Shown here: positions 52,541 to 61,467 of the stretch, piece after piece
How positions within the stretch are numbered: the first letter of the stretch is position 1
How the letters are laid out: every line of letters begins with the position of its first letter
Notes under the pieces: generated by a model
Databases searched by the model: none
The model's input: the letters and a program-made list of their open reading frames with translations, nothing else
What the model was told of the DNA's origin: nothing
Program-made: the position numbers and the translations under genes
Source: Lactiplantibacillus plantarum
Lineage (GTDB): Bacteria > Bacillota > Bacilli > Lactobacillales > Lactobacillaceae
Length of the DNA stretch: 64,000 nucleotides
Assembly: GCF_014131735.1 (NCBI RefSeq)
Contig: NZ_CP039121.1
Location: forward strand, 124,001-188,000
Direction: 5' to 3'

Positions 52541-53880
52541 TTATTCGGCAACGGCTGCTTGAGCTGCTTTTTCAGCATCGGCTTTAGCAGCGTCTTGTTC
52601 AGCCTTCAATTGGTTACGATCCCAGATCTTGAAGAATGGGTAATAGATAAAGGTGGCCACAATAATATTAATAATACATAGAACGGCTGCTCGCCAGTCC
52701 CAAGCAGTGGTCATCACAACGCCCCAATTGGTCCTGGTAATGTCCATGGAACTAAAGCTACTGTCCGACTAACGAGATGTAGAACAGTTGCAGCCCAAGT
52801 GATAATCCCCATGGTTAACGGTGCGAGGACAAATGGGATTGCAAAGTATGGGTTCATGACAATTGGAACACCAAAGATAACGGGTTCGTTGATGTTGAAG
52901 ATTCCTGGGATAATGGTAACCCGTCCAATTGTTTTACCGTAAGCGGACTTAGAGAAAAATGCTAATAAGATACAGAGAGACAGTGTTGCCCCAGCACCAC
53001 CAATGTAGACGAACCATTGGAAAAATTGTTCAGTCATGAAGTGAGGAACCGTTGCAGCAGTTGCACCTTTGGAAATGGCAGCTAAGTTATCGTTCAGGTT
53101 TGGATACCATAATGGCCAGAAGATTGGGGTGGCTAAAGCAGCACCGTGAATCCCGAATAGCCAAACAATATCAGTTAAGAGGATTGGTACGATAACTGAA
53201 AGTAAATTGTCACGACCAAAGTAGGCTAATGGGCTGAAGACCCATTGTAGGAAAGCATTAACGTCAAAGTTCAAACCAACGTGAATGACCCAAGCACCAA
53301 CGATTAAAAAAGTCGCGGGAATCAAAGCTGAGAATGAAGCTGCAACAGCCGGTGGGACTCCATCTGGTAATGTGATGACGAGGTGATGATCGCGGCAGAT
53401 CCGAGTCACTTCGGCCGTTAGAATCCCAGCGAGCATTGCTGTAAATAACCCCGCAGCCCCGAAGTGTGTTAGCGGCACCACGGTGGCAGCGGCCTTTAGT
53501 CCTAACGCTTTGAAAGCTGCTGGGGTGGTCGTAATTGGTTTAACTGCCAACAATAGAAAGACCATCACTGAGACGACCCCGGTTGAAATATGATCGAAGT
53601 GATAATCTTCAGCTAACCGACCTGCAATGGCAAACGCGGCGTAAATAGCCATAAACCCCATTGAAAAATTAATTGGAATTGCTAAACCAGCGGCATAGGG
53701 TTTAATAAAGTTTGTCCAAGCAGTAATAGGTAGTTGCGTGACGATCGTAAAGAATGAGCCAACGATGGTAACTGGAATAATGACGGCCATTCCGTCTCGA
53801 ATAGCACGTAAATAACGGTTGGCTGCGATCTTACTCATGACATCAATCGTCTTATCTTTCCACGTACGTGAATTATCCAT
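52541..53880 (-). pseudogene. PTS EIIC, lactose/cellobiose (CelB) family, frameshifted near the C-terminus
   Basis: A CelB-type permease with about ten hydrophobic segments (MAVIIPVTIVGSFF, GIHGAALATPIFWPLW, NINEPVIFGVPIVMNP). The first frame gives 388 residues and stops at 52714 right after WTLPGPIGAL. The expected C-terminal continuation (VMTTAWDWRAAVL, FIYYPFFKIWD) is encoded in the -1 frame to 52541. Loss of one base around 52714-52722 explains this. The stop overlaps an ATG (TGATG), so reinitiation is also possible. No EIIA or EIIB gene is nearby. It is first in the cluster 2 transcript and divergent from a GntR regulator. Confidence 0.8.
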
Positions 53881-53951
53881 AATTCATTCATCTCCTTAAC
53901 AAATTAGTAATGACAAGTTAGTGTTGAATTAAGTCCTCCCTTTTTGATTTG

Positions 53952-54018
53952 AGTTAACACATTAACTTGATTTCATGAGTGAGTATAGCATAATATAACA
54001 GTATAGTTAACGCTTTCA
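53952..54018. promoter_or_regulatory. Divergent region with AGTTAA palindrome and cre-like site
   Basis: A perfect 6+4+6 inverted repeat AGTTAA-CACA-TTAACT (53952-53967) is a candidate GntR operator. Further AGTTAA copies lie at 54005 and 54070. The segment 54005-54018 matches cre at 12 of 14 positions. Confidence 0.55.
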
Positions 54019-54100
54019 TTGTTGTTAGTTAATTGACATGGGTAAATTTTGATTAAGTATAGACATTTAATGTATTAAGTTAATAATAAGGGGGGCAGCC

Positions 54101-54832
54101 ATGAGTCGTAAAGAACCAATTTATCAAACCATTTTAAGCGCCTTGATTCTGGAATTGAACACGAACCATTTTCGAAAGAATGATCCGTTTTATAGTGAGA
54201 GTGAGCTACGGAAGAAGTATCAAGTCAGTTCCACGACAGTCGTGCGGGTACTGAATATGTTAGCCGATCAGGGTTATATCTATCGTATTCAGGGTAAGGG
54301 CAGCTTTGTTTCCAAATTTAATCGGGGGACTGCGGTACGAATTACGGATACCCATACATACGATGTTGATGAGGAACAGGTTGCAATCTTAGTGGCCAAT
54401 CAGACGACGCCACTACCAACACGGGCTAAGTTTACGGCTGAATCGACAACCTGGTATTTAGAGCGATTACGCGAAATTAGACACGCACCATTTGAATTTT
54501 CGCAGTCGTGGTATTTGGCGACGCTGATTCCTGCCACAGCAATGAAGAAGTTACGGGCCGTACATTCGATTTATGCACTAATTAGGAAACATGCGCAGCT
54601 TGATTTATCACGCCAGCCCTTTGAGCAAGAATATGCGGCGACCTGCGTTCCTAATCAACGAATTGCGGATTATTTGCACGTGAGTCTGGATACGATGGTG
54701 ATTAAGATCGAACGGTGGGTATTTCAAGGGGAAGAAACGCTGGAATATACCGTTAGTTACATGTTGCCTAACTATTTTGGGCTGGCGCTAACTAGTGATT
54801 CCAAGTCGGTAGATCCTAACCGAATTCGATGA
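54101..54832 (+). CDS. GntR-family regulator with UTRA domain
   Basis: A 243-residue regulator. The N-terminal winged HTH (residues ~5-72) has DPFYSESELRKKYQVSSTTVVRVLNML and IQGKGSFV; the C-terminal UTRA effector domain spans ~90-235 (STTWYLERLREI, FEFSQSWYL). RBS GGGGGG. It is divergent from the EIIC-murQ-kinase-mupG genes and is followed by an esterase. UTRA regulators commonly sense sugar phosphates such as GlcNAc-6P, which fits a MurNAc-recycling cluster. Palindromic AGTTAA repeats in the shared promoter region are its likely sites. Confidence 0.88.
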   Translation: MSRKEPIYQTILSALILELNTNHFRKNDPFYSESELRKKYQVSSTTVVRVLNMLADQGYIYRIQGKGSFVSKFNRGTAVRITDTHTYDVDEEQVAILVANQTTPLPTRAKFTAESTTWYLERLREIRHAPFEFSQSWYLATLIPATAMKKLRAVHSIYALIRKHAQLDLSRQPFEQEYAATCVPNQRIADYLHVSLDTMVIKIERWVFQGEETLEYTVSYMLPNYFGLALTSDSKSVDPNRIR

Positions 54833-54861
54833 TCGATGCATAAAGAGAGGAGTGGCACACA

Positions 54862-55653
54862 ATGTCAATTCATAGCAATAACTTTTATTCCAACGTGTTA
54901 CGACAGTCAGTGCAAGTCCAAGTTATCTTGCCGGAACCAGTGAACGCGGTCGGACAAATTTTACCAGACTACAGTAGTGGTGAACAGCAACTTCCAACTG
55001 TGTGGCTGTTGCATGGCTTAGGTGGGGACGCAACGTCGTGGTTACGGCGAACGGAAATCGAACTACTGGCAACGCAATACCGAGTAGCGGTCGTCATGCC
55101 GGAAACGGGGCGGGGATTTTATACGAATATGGTCCATGGTCCACGCTATTGGGATTACTTGACCCACGAGTTACCAACACGAATGCGTTATATCTTCCCG
55201 TTGTCGGCACGACCGGAAGACAATTATTTGTTGGGGAACTCCATGGGTGGCTATGGGGCATTACGTTATGCCTTTACCTATCCGCAGCGGTTTGCGGCTG
55301 TCGCGGCACTATCACCGGTGACGGATCTCAAAAGGTTTCACGTGGAACAATCGGCAATTATGCCAGACCTTGAGCTGGCTTTCTCACCAGCACAGATGCA
55401 AGGGACGCCAGCGGATTTGTCTTACTTGGTACAGCAACCGACAAACTGGGGGACGTTACGTGTTCTAATGGCGACGGGTGATCAAGATATGTTACGGTCA
55501 ATGGATGAAGCCTTCAAGCCAGAGTTGGCGGCTGTGTTTAAAGACCAGTTTGAATGGCAGTTACAACCGGGTCACCATGATTGGCGGCTCTGGAATCATC
55601 AATTACCATTTGCGATGCACTGGTTAATTAAGGGAGGTTGGCGCAATGTTTAA
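54862..55653 (+). CDS. Alpha/beta-hydrolase esterase (EstA/esterase D type)
   Basis: A 263-residue serine esterase of the tributyrin esterase/S-formylglutathione hydrolase group. HGLGGDATSW forms the oxyanion segment, Ser127 in LLGNSMGGYGA is the nucleophile, Asp lies in MATGDQDML and His in QPGHHDWRLW. No signal peptide, so it is probably cytoplasmic. RBS GAGAGGAG. It is 29 bases after the GntR gene and overlaps the next membrane-protein gene by 8 bases. Context suggests removal of O-acetyl groups from muropeptide sugars, but this is inference; general carboxylesterase activity is as likely. Confidence 0.87.
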   Translation: MSIHSNNFYSNVLRQSVQVQVILPEPVNAVGQILPDYSSGEQQLPTVWLLHGLGGDATSWLRRTEIELLATQYRVAVVMPETGRGFYTNMVHGPRYWDYLTHELPTRMRYIFPLSARPEDNYLLGNSMGGYGALRYAFTYPQRFAAVAALSPVTDLKRFHVEQSAIMPDLELAFSPAQMQGTPADLSYLVQQPTNWGTLRVLMATGDQDMLRSMDEAFKPELAAVFKDQFEWQLQPGHHDWRLWNHQLPFAMHWLIKGGWRNV

Positions 55654-56017
55654 TGTTAAAGATGAGCACGGCCACTATAATTTGTGGCGGCAGACGGGAT
55701 TAGCGTTATTACCGCTATTATTGGCAATTATCGCATATCCACTGCTACCTAATCGTGTCTACGTGCCAACCGCTGTCACCAGTCTGACGCCGTGGGGAAT
55801 CAAGAGCAATATCTTCATTTATCCCGTCTTTTGCCTGATTCTGTGGTTCTTTATCTGGCTATTTATCTTCTTCAACCGGTTATATGAAAAAAATCTCAAG
55901 GTAACCCGCCAAAAATATCGGCCAATGGAGAACTACTATGTGTGGAGCAGCTGGGTGTTGGATATTTTGGCGACTTTGATGGTGGTGGTTCAAATCTTGG
56001 TAAGTGTTAGTCGGTGA
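55646..56017 (+). CDS. Small membrane protein of unknown function
   Basis: A 123-residue protein with three hydrophobic segments: about 16-32 (ALLPLLLAIIAYPLL), 52-74 (IFIYPVFCLILWFFIWLFIFF) and 100-120 (WVLDILATLMVVVQILV). It resembles the DUF1648/SdpI-type membrane domain in outline, but I do not recognise it firmly. RBS AAGGGAGG. It overlaps the esterase gene by 8 bases, so the two are probably made together. No catalytic motif is seen. Confidence 0.65.
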   Translation: MFNVKDEHGHYNLWRQTGLALLPLLLAIIAYPLLPNRVYVPTAVTSLTPWGIKSNIFIYPVFCLILWFFIWLFIFFNRLYEKNLKVTRQKYRPMENYYVWSSWVLDILATLMVVVQILVSVSR

Positions 56018-56070
56018 GTGGTTTGTCAGGTGTGAAGTTGGCACTATGAGATTAACGATATTATTGAATA

Positions 56071-56123
56071 GTAAAATGGCTACAGATTGAGCAATCAAGT
56101 TCCTCAAACTATAGCCATTTTAC
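56071..56123. terminator. Bidirectional terminator before the MFS gene
   Basis: A 12-bp perfect stem (56071-56082 with 56112-56123) ends in T/A-rich flanks between convergent genes. Confidence 0.85.
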
Positions 56124-56139
56124 TAATTTTTGTGCTGTT

Positions 56140-57363
56140 TTACATAGAAAACTTGCGATTTCGAATCATTAAAATGATAACGATTACAAGACTGAGCAGC
56201 GTCACGCCAGTATCGATTTCGAAAACATGTAGAACACTGACAGCTGTGTCATCAATGATGAAGCTAGAGACTAATGGACCTACAAAGAATGTCAGTGCAG
56301 TAGCAAAACTATAGTAGCCAGTCACCTTACCTTTCTCAGCTGGAAAGTATTGGCTTAGTAAAGTTAATCCTAATTGCCAAATACCTCCGGCTGCGAAGAA
56401 GCCAATTGCAATGGCAGTTAACCGAGCACCGTCAGCACTAGGGATAACCACCATTTGGAGTAATGCTAGGAACGAAATCAGAGTGTAAGCAAAGATCAAC
56501 TTGATTGGCTTAATGCGAGTTACTAATGAGGAGGTAATAAAAACGGATACTAGTGAGGCCATTGCATACCATGAAATTAGTGATTTAGAGCTGTTTAGCC
56601 CCAACTTTAAGACGCTACTACCGAAGTTTGGTGCGTATTGAGAGAAAATGTAAAACGTAAATGAAAGTGTAAAACCAACAATTATTAGCAAACTACCATC
56701 AATTAACATCGAAGGCTGATTGCCACTAGGATTAATGGTTGTTTTAGGCTCGTCGCTAATTTTAGTGTGTTTTTGAGTTAATGTTTGTGGTGCGAAGCTG
56801 GCAAGTCCAATTAAGATGATATCTAAAACCATCACAACTACCATGACGACTAGTGTGATTTGAGCGTTTGGCTGAGCAGCAACAATGAACGGCAGGACGA
56901 ATTGTGCAAGAGACATGGCCGCTTTTACTAACGAATTCATGCTAGCAGCTTGCTCTTGGAAAGCATCTGTCAGTGCTGGATAACTAGCTGTATCACCAAA
57001 GGAATTGGTTGCGCCCATAAAGAGTGCAGCGATGCAAGCACTGATGAGATTAGTACTAAAGAACAGGCCCATAAGAAATAGAATTTGTGCAACCATACCG
57101 ATTAACATAGTTCCCTTACGCCCCAAGCGATCAGAAAGATAACCCGCAATGAGAATTGTCAATAAGCGGCCAATTCCAATCATTGCAATGACAGTTGAGA
57201 GCCCTTTAACATCAGTGTGCCATAGTGCTTGGAATTGAGTCCCGTATTGAGACACAATAATAGTAGCCATTCCTAAAATAGCATAATTTAAGTAAATTCC
57301 GGCAGCTAATGGTAAATATGTCTTATGTTTCATGGTTATATCCTGCTTTTCTTTAAGTTCCAT
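56140..57363 (-). CDS. MFS transporter, shikimate/aromatic-acid-like
   Basis: A 407-residue major facilitator with about twelve hydrophobic segments and the A-loop GYLSDRLGRKGTM between segments 2 and 3. Its start MELKEKQDI follows GGTGGG; an earlier TTG is less likely. It resembles the MFS protein at 62354 in the N-terminal third (ILG-A-, GLGRL), so the two are probably paralogues. It lies downstream of a LysR gene on the same strand, separated by a terminator. Import or export of a quinate/shikimate-type acid is inferred from the cluster, not from specific residues. Confidence 0.8.
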   Translation of the reverse strand: MELKEKQDITMKHKTYLPLAAGIYLNYAILGMATIIVSQYGTQFQALWHTDVKGLSTVIAMIGIGRLLTILIAGYLSDRLGRKGTMLIGMVAQILFLMGLFFSTNLISACIAALFMGATNSFGDTASYPALTDAFQEQAASMNSLVKAAMSLAQFVLPFIVAAQPNAQITLVVMVVVMVLDIILIGLASFAPQTLTQKHTKISDEPKTTINPSGNQPSMLIDGSLLIIVGFTLSFTFYIFSQYAPNFGSSVLKLGLNSSKSLISWYAMASLVSVFITSSLVTRIKPIKLIFAYTLISFLALLQMVVIPSADGARLTAIAIGFFAAGGIWQLGLTLLSQYFPAEKGKVTGYYSFATALTFFVGPLVSSFIIDDTAVSVLHVFEIDTGVTLLSLVIVIILMIRNRKFSM

Positions 57364-57569
57364 AGTATCACCCACCAATTCTTATTTTCACAAAGTGTGC
57401 ATTTTTAAACGTTATAAGCAACAAAAATGGCATTTTTAATATCCAATATAAATGTTGAAAAATCAATCAAGTAAACGGTTTATAATTATTAATATTTTTA
57501 ATTGATACTAAATTCACAATCGTTGATTCACTTCAAATTTTAACACGGTCTCGAGAAGTGTCTAATAAC

Positions 57570-57617
57570 AAAATCGCATTCAATCGATAGCTAGAAGCTA
57601 TTAATCGAATGCGATTT
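57570..57617 (-). terminator. Terminator of the LysR gene
   Basis: A 12-bp outer stem (57570-57581 with 57606-57617) plus an inner AGCT-type pairing; T-run follows in the minus direction. Confidence 0.75.
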
Positions 57618-57630
57618 TATTGGTTCAGAG

Positions 57631-58536
57631 TTAAATATTGTTAACAGAGAGTGTTTTGCTTTGATCACGAACGAAGGTGATGAACTCTTCAACAGCGGGT
57701 TGAGGTGTACGGTGCTTAAGGGTACCCATGTACAAAATTCGTTGCCATGTTGGAAATGACAATGGAATAATCTTGACTGGCATGGTTTGAAGAATAGACA
57801 TATTAGGTACAACGGCAATTCCAAAACCGCTGGCCACTAAACCGGCGATGGCCTGATCTTCTTCTACGGCATATGCACTAATGGGTTGACCGCCACAGTC
57901 GTTAAATAGTTTTTGCATAATTGGATGAAGTCCACTGCGTTGCGAAAAAGTGATTTGGGGATAGGCTAATGTTTCTGCCAAATTGATACTGGAGCGGTTT
58001 GCCAGTGGGTGTGTAGTTGGTGTGATGCAAACCATAGTTTGTTCAGCGACGGGAAAAAACTCGATATCGCTAAAGTGATCCATCTTTGAGCAAAAAGCAA
58101 CATCATATTTGTTGTTACGTAAACCGTTCAGAATATCTGGGGACAGGCCAGTATCAGTGTTGAATTGAAATTGGACAGCGGCATGGGGGCTTAGTTGAAG
58201 AAAACGCTGGGCAATATCTGGCAACCACTTAATACTTAGTGTTCGGAGTGCGGCAATACGAATGGGGGCTTTTTGTTGATCAAAACGTTTAATATTAGTC
58301 ACACTTTTGTCGAGTAGTAGGAGTGCGGATTCGACATCACTAGCGAAAACCTTACCAGCAGGAGTTAAAGTAACACTACGTCCGGCTTTTTGAAAGAGAT
58401 CAATGTTCAATTCTGCTTCTAAGGAGTGTATGGCTTTAGTTAAACTTGGTTGTGTAATATGTAACAGCTTGGCAGTTTGTGTATAGTTTTCAGTTCTTGA
58501 TAATGCGACGAAGTATCGTAAATGATCCAAATTCAT
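57631..58536 (-). CDS. LysR-family regulator
   Basis: A 301-residue LysR activator. The winged HTH (residues 1-60) reads MNLDHLRYFVALSRTENYTQTAK, ITQPSLTKAIHSLEAEL; the C-terminal effector-binding domain has ITFSQRSGLHPIMQ and VEEDQAIAGLVASGFGIAVVP. It is divergent from the isomerase-SDR-AroE-AroE-MFS operon at 58760 and upstream of an MFS gene. The partial LysR at 63629 shares the SQ-SGL-P and VEED--AG blocks, so the two are paralogues. It probably responds to an aromatic-acid precursor such as shikimate. Confidence 0.88.
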   Translation of the reverse strand: MNLDHLRYFVALSRTENYTQTAKLLHITQPSLTKAIHSLEAELNIDLFQKAGRSVTLTPAGKVFASDVESALLLLDKSVTNIKRFDQQKAPIRIAALRTLSIKWLPDIAQRFLQLSPHAAVQFQFNTDTGLSPDILNGLRNNKYDVAFCSKMDHFSDIEFFPVAEQTMVCITPTTHPLANRSSINLAETLAYPQITFSQRSGLHPIMQKLFNDCGGQPISAYAVEEDQAIAGLVASGFGIAVVPNMSILQTMPVKIIPLSFPTWQRILYMGTLKHRTPQPAVEEFITFVRDQSKTLSVNNI

Positions 58537-58586
58537 GATAGAAATAACCTCCCGAAGTTCATTCTGACGGGTAACGATTGATACTC

Positions 58587-58686
58587 AAAAGTTAACAACT
58601 ACGGTTAATATAACAGAATTAATAACTTTTGGCTATGGATAGCCCCAACTAAAAGCAATTGGACGAGTCGAGTGATAGCGATTACA
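58587..58686 (+). promoter_or_regulatory. LysR/cre control region of the AroE operon
   Basis: Inverted repeat AAAAGTTA (58587-58594) and TAACTTTT (58623-58630) spans a LysR-like site region. A cre-like sequence at 58673-58686 matches 13 of 14 positions. Both are upstream of the 58760 start codon. Confidence 0.6.
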
Positions 58687-58759
58687 TTTAACTTGTAAAA
58701 TAAATTATGTGAATCACAAAACATGCATGTGTCGAATCCACTATTTGGAGGAAATTATT

Positions 58760-59611
58760 ATGACAAAATCACATCCAATTACAATTAGTTCCTGGACACT
58801 TGGTGATCAATGTACATTTGAAGATCGTTGCAAAGCGGCTAGTGCTGCTGGTTACGATGGCATTGGGTTACGCGCTGAAACTTACGTGGATGCCTTGAAC
58901 GAAGGTTTAACGGACGATGATATTCTCGCTATTTTGGATAAGTATAATATTCGTTGCACCGAAGTCGAATATATTGTTCAGTGGTGTGAAGCAACGCGCA
59001 CATACGAACAAAAATATAAGGAACAGGCTTGCTTCCATATGTGTGAATTATTTGGTGTAAAGCATATTAATACCGGATTGATGGAAGATTATGATATTGA
59101 CTATACAGCAAAGAAGTTACAAGAATTAGCAGCCCGGGCGGGTGATTTAATTATTGCATTGGAACCAATGCCTTACAGTGGCTTACCTAACTTGGACAAG
59201 ACTTGGAAGATTATGCAAAAAGCCAACTGTGACAATGTATATATGTTACTAGATATGTGGCATTGGGTACGAGCCAACCAACCATATGACTTGTTGACCG
59301 AGGAACAAGCAAAGCGGGTTATTTCAATTCAAATTGATGATGCATATACTCGGCCATATGCTGATTCTATCTTACGGGATGAATCAATGCATGATCGGTT
59401 GGCTCCAGGTGCTGGTGATTTGGATACCGCTGGGTTTGTCAAGATGATAAAAGATGCAGGTGTTGATCCTAAGGTGATTGGTGTCGAAGTAATCTCTGAT
59501 CAATACATGGCTAAGGGTATTGATTATGTTGCGGATTACACCTATAAGCAGACTGTGTCTGTTTTAAAGGAAGCGTGGCCTGAAATTTTAAAAGCCCCAG
59601 TTCAAGCTTAG
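58760..59611 (+). CDS. Sugar phosphate isomerase/epimerase-like TIM barrel, possible 3-dehydroshikimate dehydratase
   Basis: A 283-residue protein of the AP-endonuclease-2/xylose isomerase-like barrel family. Metal-ligand candidates in order: Glu in IIALEPMPYSG, Asp in MLLDMWHW, Gln in SIQIDDAY, Glu in GVEVISDQ. The ATG at 58760 follows TTTGGAGG; upstream in-frame codons cross the promoter region. It is first in an operon with an SDR, two AroE homologues and an MFS. In this setting a 3-dehydroshikimate dehydratase (QuiC/AsbF-like) role is plausible, giving protocatechuate. Inositol or keto-sugar isomerase activity is the alternative. Confidence 0.78.
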   Translation: MTKSHPITISSWTLGDQCTFEDRCKAASAAGYDGIGLRAETYVDALNEGLTDDDILAILDKYNIRCTEVEYIVQWCEATRTYEQKYKEQACFHMCELFGVKHINTGLMEDYDIDYTAKKLQELAARAGDLIIALEPMPYSGLPNLDKTWKIMQKANCDNVYMLLDMWHWVRANQPYDLLTEEQAKRVISIQIDDAYTRPYADSILRDESMHDRLAPGAGDLDTAGFVKMIKDAGVDPKVIGVEVISDQYMAKGIDYVADYTYKQTVSVLKEAWPEILKAPVQA

Positions 59612-59638
59612 ATATTTGATTATAAGGAGTGATTATTA

Positions 59639-60478
59639 ATGAATAATAATTGGTTAGGATTAACGGATAAAGTTGTTGCAATTACGGGTGCTGTTGGTGG
59701 TATGGGTACCAAGTTCTGTGAAGAGTTTGCTAAGCAGGGTGCCAAAATTGTCTTGATTGATATGATTGCGGATAAAACCGAAGCGTACGCAAAGAAATTG
59801 ACAGAAAAGTATGGCGTTGAAACGTTGGCCGTTAAGTGCAATACGACTAACGAAGAGGAAGTTGATGCTGCTGTTAAGGCCGTGACTGATAAGTTTGGTG
59901 AAGTCGATGTGCTAGTTAATACGGCTGCTATTTTACGCTTCTCACCACTTGAAGACTTGCGTTTGGATGAATGGCAAGCTGCCTTGAATGTTAACTTAAC
60001 GGGTTACTTCTTAATGTCACAACGGTTTGGTCGCGTCATGATTCAACAGAAACATGGTGCGATGGTACACATCTCAACCGTAGCGTCACGTTATCCTGAA
60101 ACATATAGTGGGGCCTATAGTACAACTAAAGCAGCGGTTAATATGATGTCTAAGCAAATGGCTGCTGAATGGGGACAGTATGGTGTTCGGAGTAACTGTG
60201 TCTTACCTTGTCTGGTTAAGACGCCGTTATCTGAGAACTTTTACAGTGATCCTAAAGTTGAAGAGGGCCGTGAGCGGTTAGTGGCTAGTCGCCGCATTGG
60301 GACTTTGGATGATATTGCTAATACGGTCTTATTCATGGCTAGTGACCGTTCTGACTACACTAATGGTGGTGAAGTGACCGTTGATGGTGGTTTGAATATG
60401 ATGATTTCTGACATGATTCCAAAGCCAGGTGGTCGTCGTCAATACGCGATTGATCATCATCAACCAGCGAAAAAATAG
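59639..60478 (+). CDS. Short-chain dehydrogenase/reductase
   Basis: A 279-residue classical SDR. The nucleotide-binding TGAVGGMG (residues 16-23), the NTAAIL segment (usual NAG-type motif altered to NTAA), catalytic Ser in VHISTVASR, and Tyr160/Lys164 in SGAYSTTKAA are present. Its C-terminal MASDRSDYTNGGEVTVDGGL is standard. RBS AAGGAG. It lies 27 bases after the TIM-barrel gene. Within an AroE/MFS operon it may oxidise or reduce a cyclohexane-carboxylate hydroxyl, but substrate is unknown. Confidence 0.85.
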   Translation: MNNNWLGLTDKVVAITGAVGGMGTKFCEEFAKQGAKIVLIDMIADKTEAYAKKLTEKYGVETLAVKCNTTNEEEVDAAVKAVTDKFGEVDVLVNTAAILRFSPLEDLRLDEWQAALNVNLTGYFLMSQRFGRVMIQQKHGAMVHISTVASRYPETYSGAYSTTKAAVNMMSKQMAAEWGQYGVRSNCVLPCLVKTPLSENFYSDPKVEEGRERLVASRRIGTLDDIANTVLFMASDRSDYTNGGEVTVDGGLNMMISDMIPKPGGRRQYAIDHHQPAKK

Positions 60479-60508
60479 AAATTAATTCAGTTACATGAAC
60501 TCGTGGAT

Positions 60509-60541
60509 GAGACTGGGACGACTGTCTCGGTCTCTTTCTTT
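60509..60541 (+). terminator. Hairpin within the AroE operon
   Basis: An 11-bp stem with wobble (60509-60519 with 60524-60534) followed by a T-rich tract. Located between SDR and the first AroE, it may attenuate the downstream genes. Confidence 0.65.
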
Positions 60542-60565
60542 ATTAATTAAGAGGAGATAACAATT

Positions 60566-61450
60566 ATGGAAAAACGAATTTCAGGTACCACTGGTTTATT
60601 TACCTTACTCGGTTCTCCAGTAGGTCATTCAGGTTCACCGGCAATGTATAACTTTAGCTTTCAAGAGCAAGGATTAGACTATGCATATTTAGCTTTTGAT
60701 GTTAAAAAAGCACAAATGCCAGAAGCGATTGATGCATTACGATTATTTAAGGTTCGCGGTAGCAACGTAACGATGCCATGTAAGGGCGTTGCCGCAACAC
60801 TTGTTGATGAGTTGTCACCGGCCGCAAAGATTGTGGGGGCTATTAATGTCATTGTTAACGATAATGGTAAGTTGACAGGTCATATTACGGATGGCATTGG
60901 TTTTGTACGCAATCTGAAAGAGAACGGTGTAGATATTGCTGGTAAAAAGCTAGTCGTGATTGGTGCTGGTGGTGCTGCTACGGCGCTACAAGTTCAATGT
61001 GCATTAGATGGTGCTAAATCATTGGCTATTTTTAACCGTGAGGACGACTTTTATGCGAATGCCGAAAACACTCAAAAGAAGATTAAGGAAGCAAAGCCAG
61101 AAGTCGACGTTAACGTCTATCATCTAGAAGACCAAGACAAGTTAAAAGCTGAGATTGAGAAGGCTGATATTCTGGTTAACGCTACTATTGTTGGTATGAA
61201 GCCGCTGGACGGTCAATCATTAGTCGATCCAAGCTATTTACGTTCAGACTTGGTTGTTGCGGATACTGTTTACAACCCCCTAAAGACCAAGTTAATTGAA
61301 GACGCCGAGGCATTAGGATGCACGGTAGCGCCGGGGAAAGGCATGTTATTGTGGCAAGGTGATGCAGCATACACACTCTTTACAGGTAAGGCTATGCCAA
61401 CGGCCGAATATCAAGCCTACGAGGCACGTCAAGCAGCTAAGCAGCATTAG
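60566..61450 (+). CDS. Shikimate/quinate dehydrogenase homologue (AroE family), first copy
   Basis: A 294-residue AroE-family oxidoreductase, cytoplasmic, expected to interconvert dehydroshikimate/shikimate or dehydroquinate/quinate with NAD(P). SPVGHSGSPAMYN is the substrate Ser motif; Lys73 in NVTMPCKG, Asn94 in GAIN and Asp109 in HITDG are the catalytic/binding set. The Rossmann loop is VIGAGGAATA. Unlike most AroE the motif before Lys reads MPC, and the residue before TDG is Ile not Asn. RBS GAGGAG. The second copy follows 17 bases downstream. Probably catabolic rather than biosynthetic. Confidence 0.87.
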   Translation: MEKRISGTTGLFTLLGSPVGHSGSPAMYNFSFQEQGLDYAYLAFDVKKAQMPEAIDALRLFKVRGSNVTMPCKGVAATLVDELSPAAKIVGAINVIVNDNGKLTGHITDGIGFVRNLKENGVDIAGKKLVVIGAGGAATALQVQCALDGAKSLAIFNREDDFYANAENTQKKIKEAKPEVDVNVYHLEDQDKLKAEIEKADILVNATIVGMKPLDGQSLVDPSYLRSDLVVADTVYNPLKTKLIEDAEALGCTVAPGKGMLLWQGDAAYTLFTGKAMPTAEYQAYEARQAAKQH

Positions 61451-61467
61451 AAAGGGGCAATAAAAAG

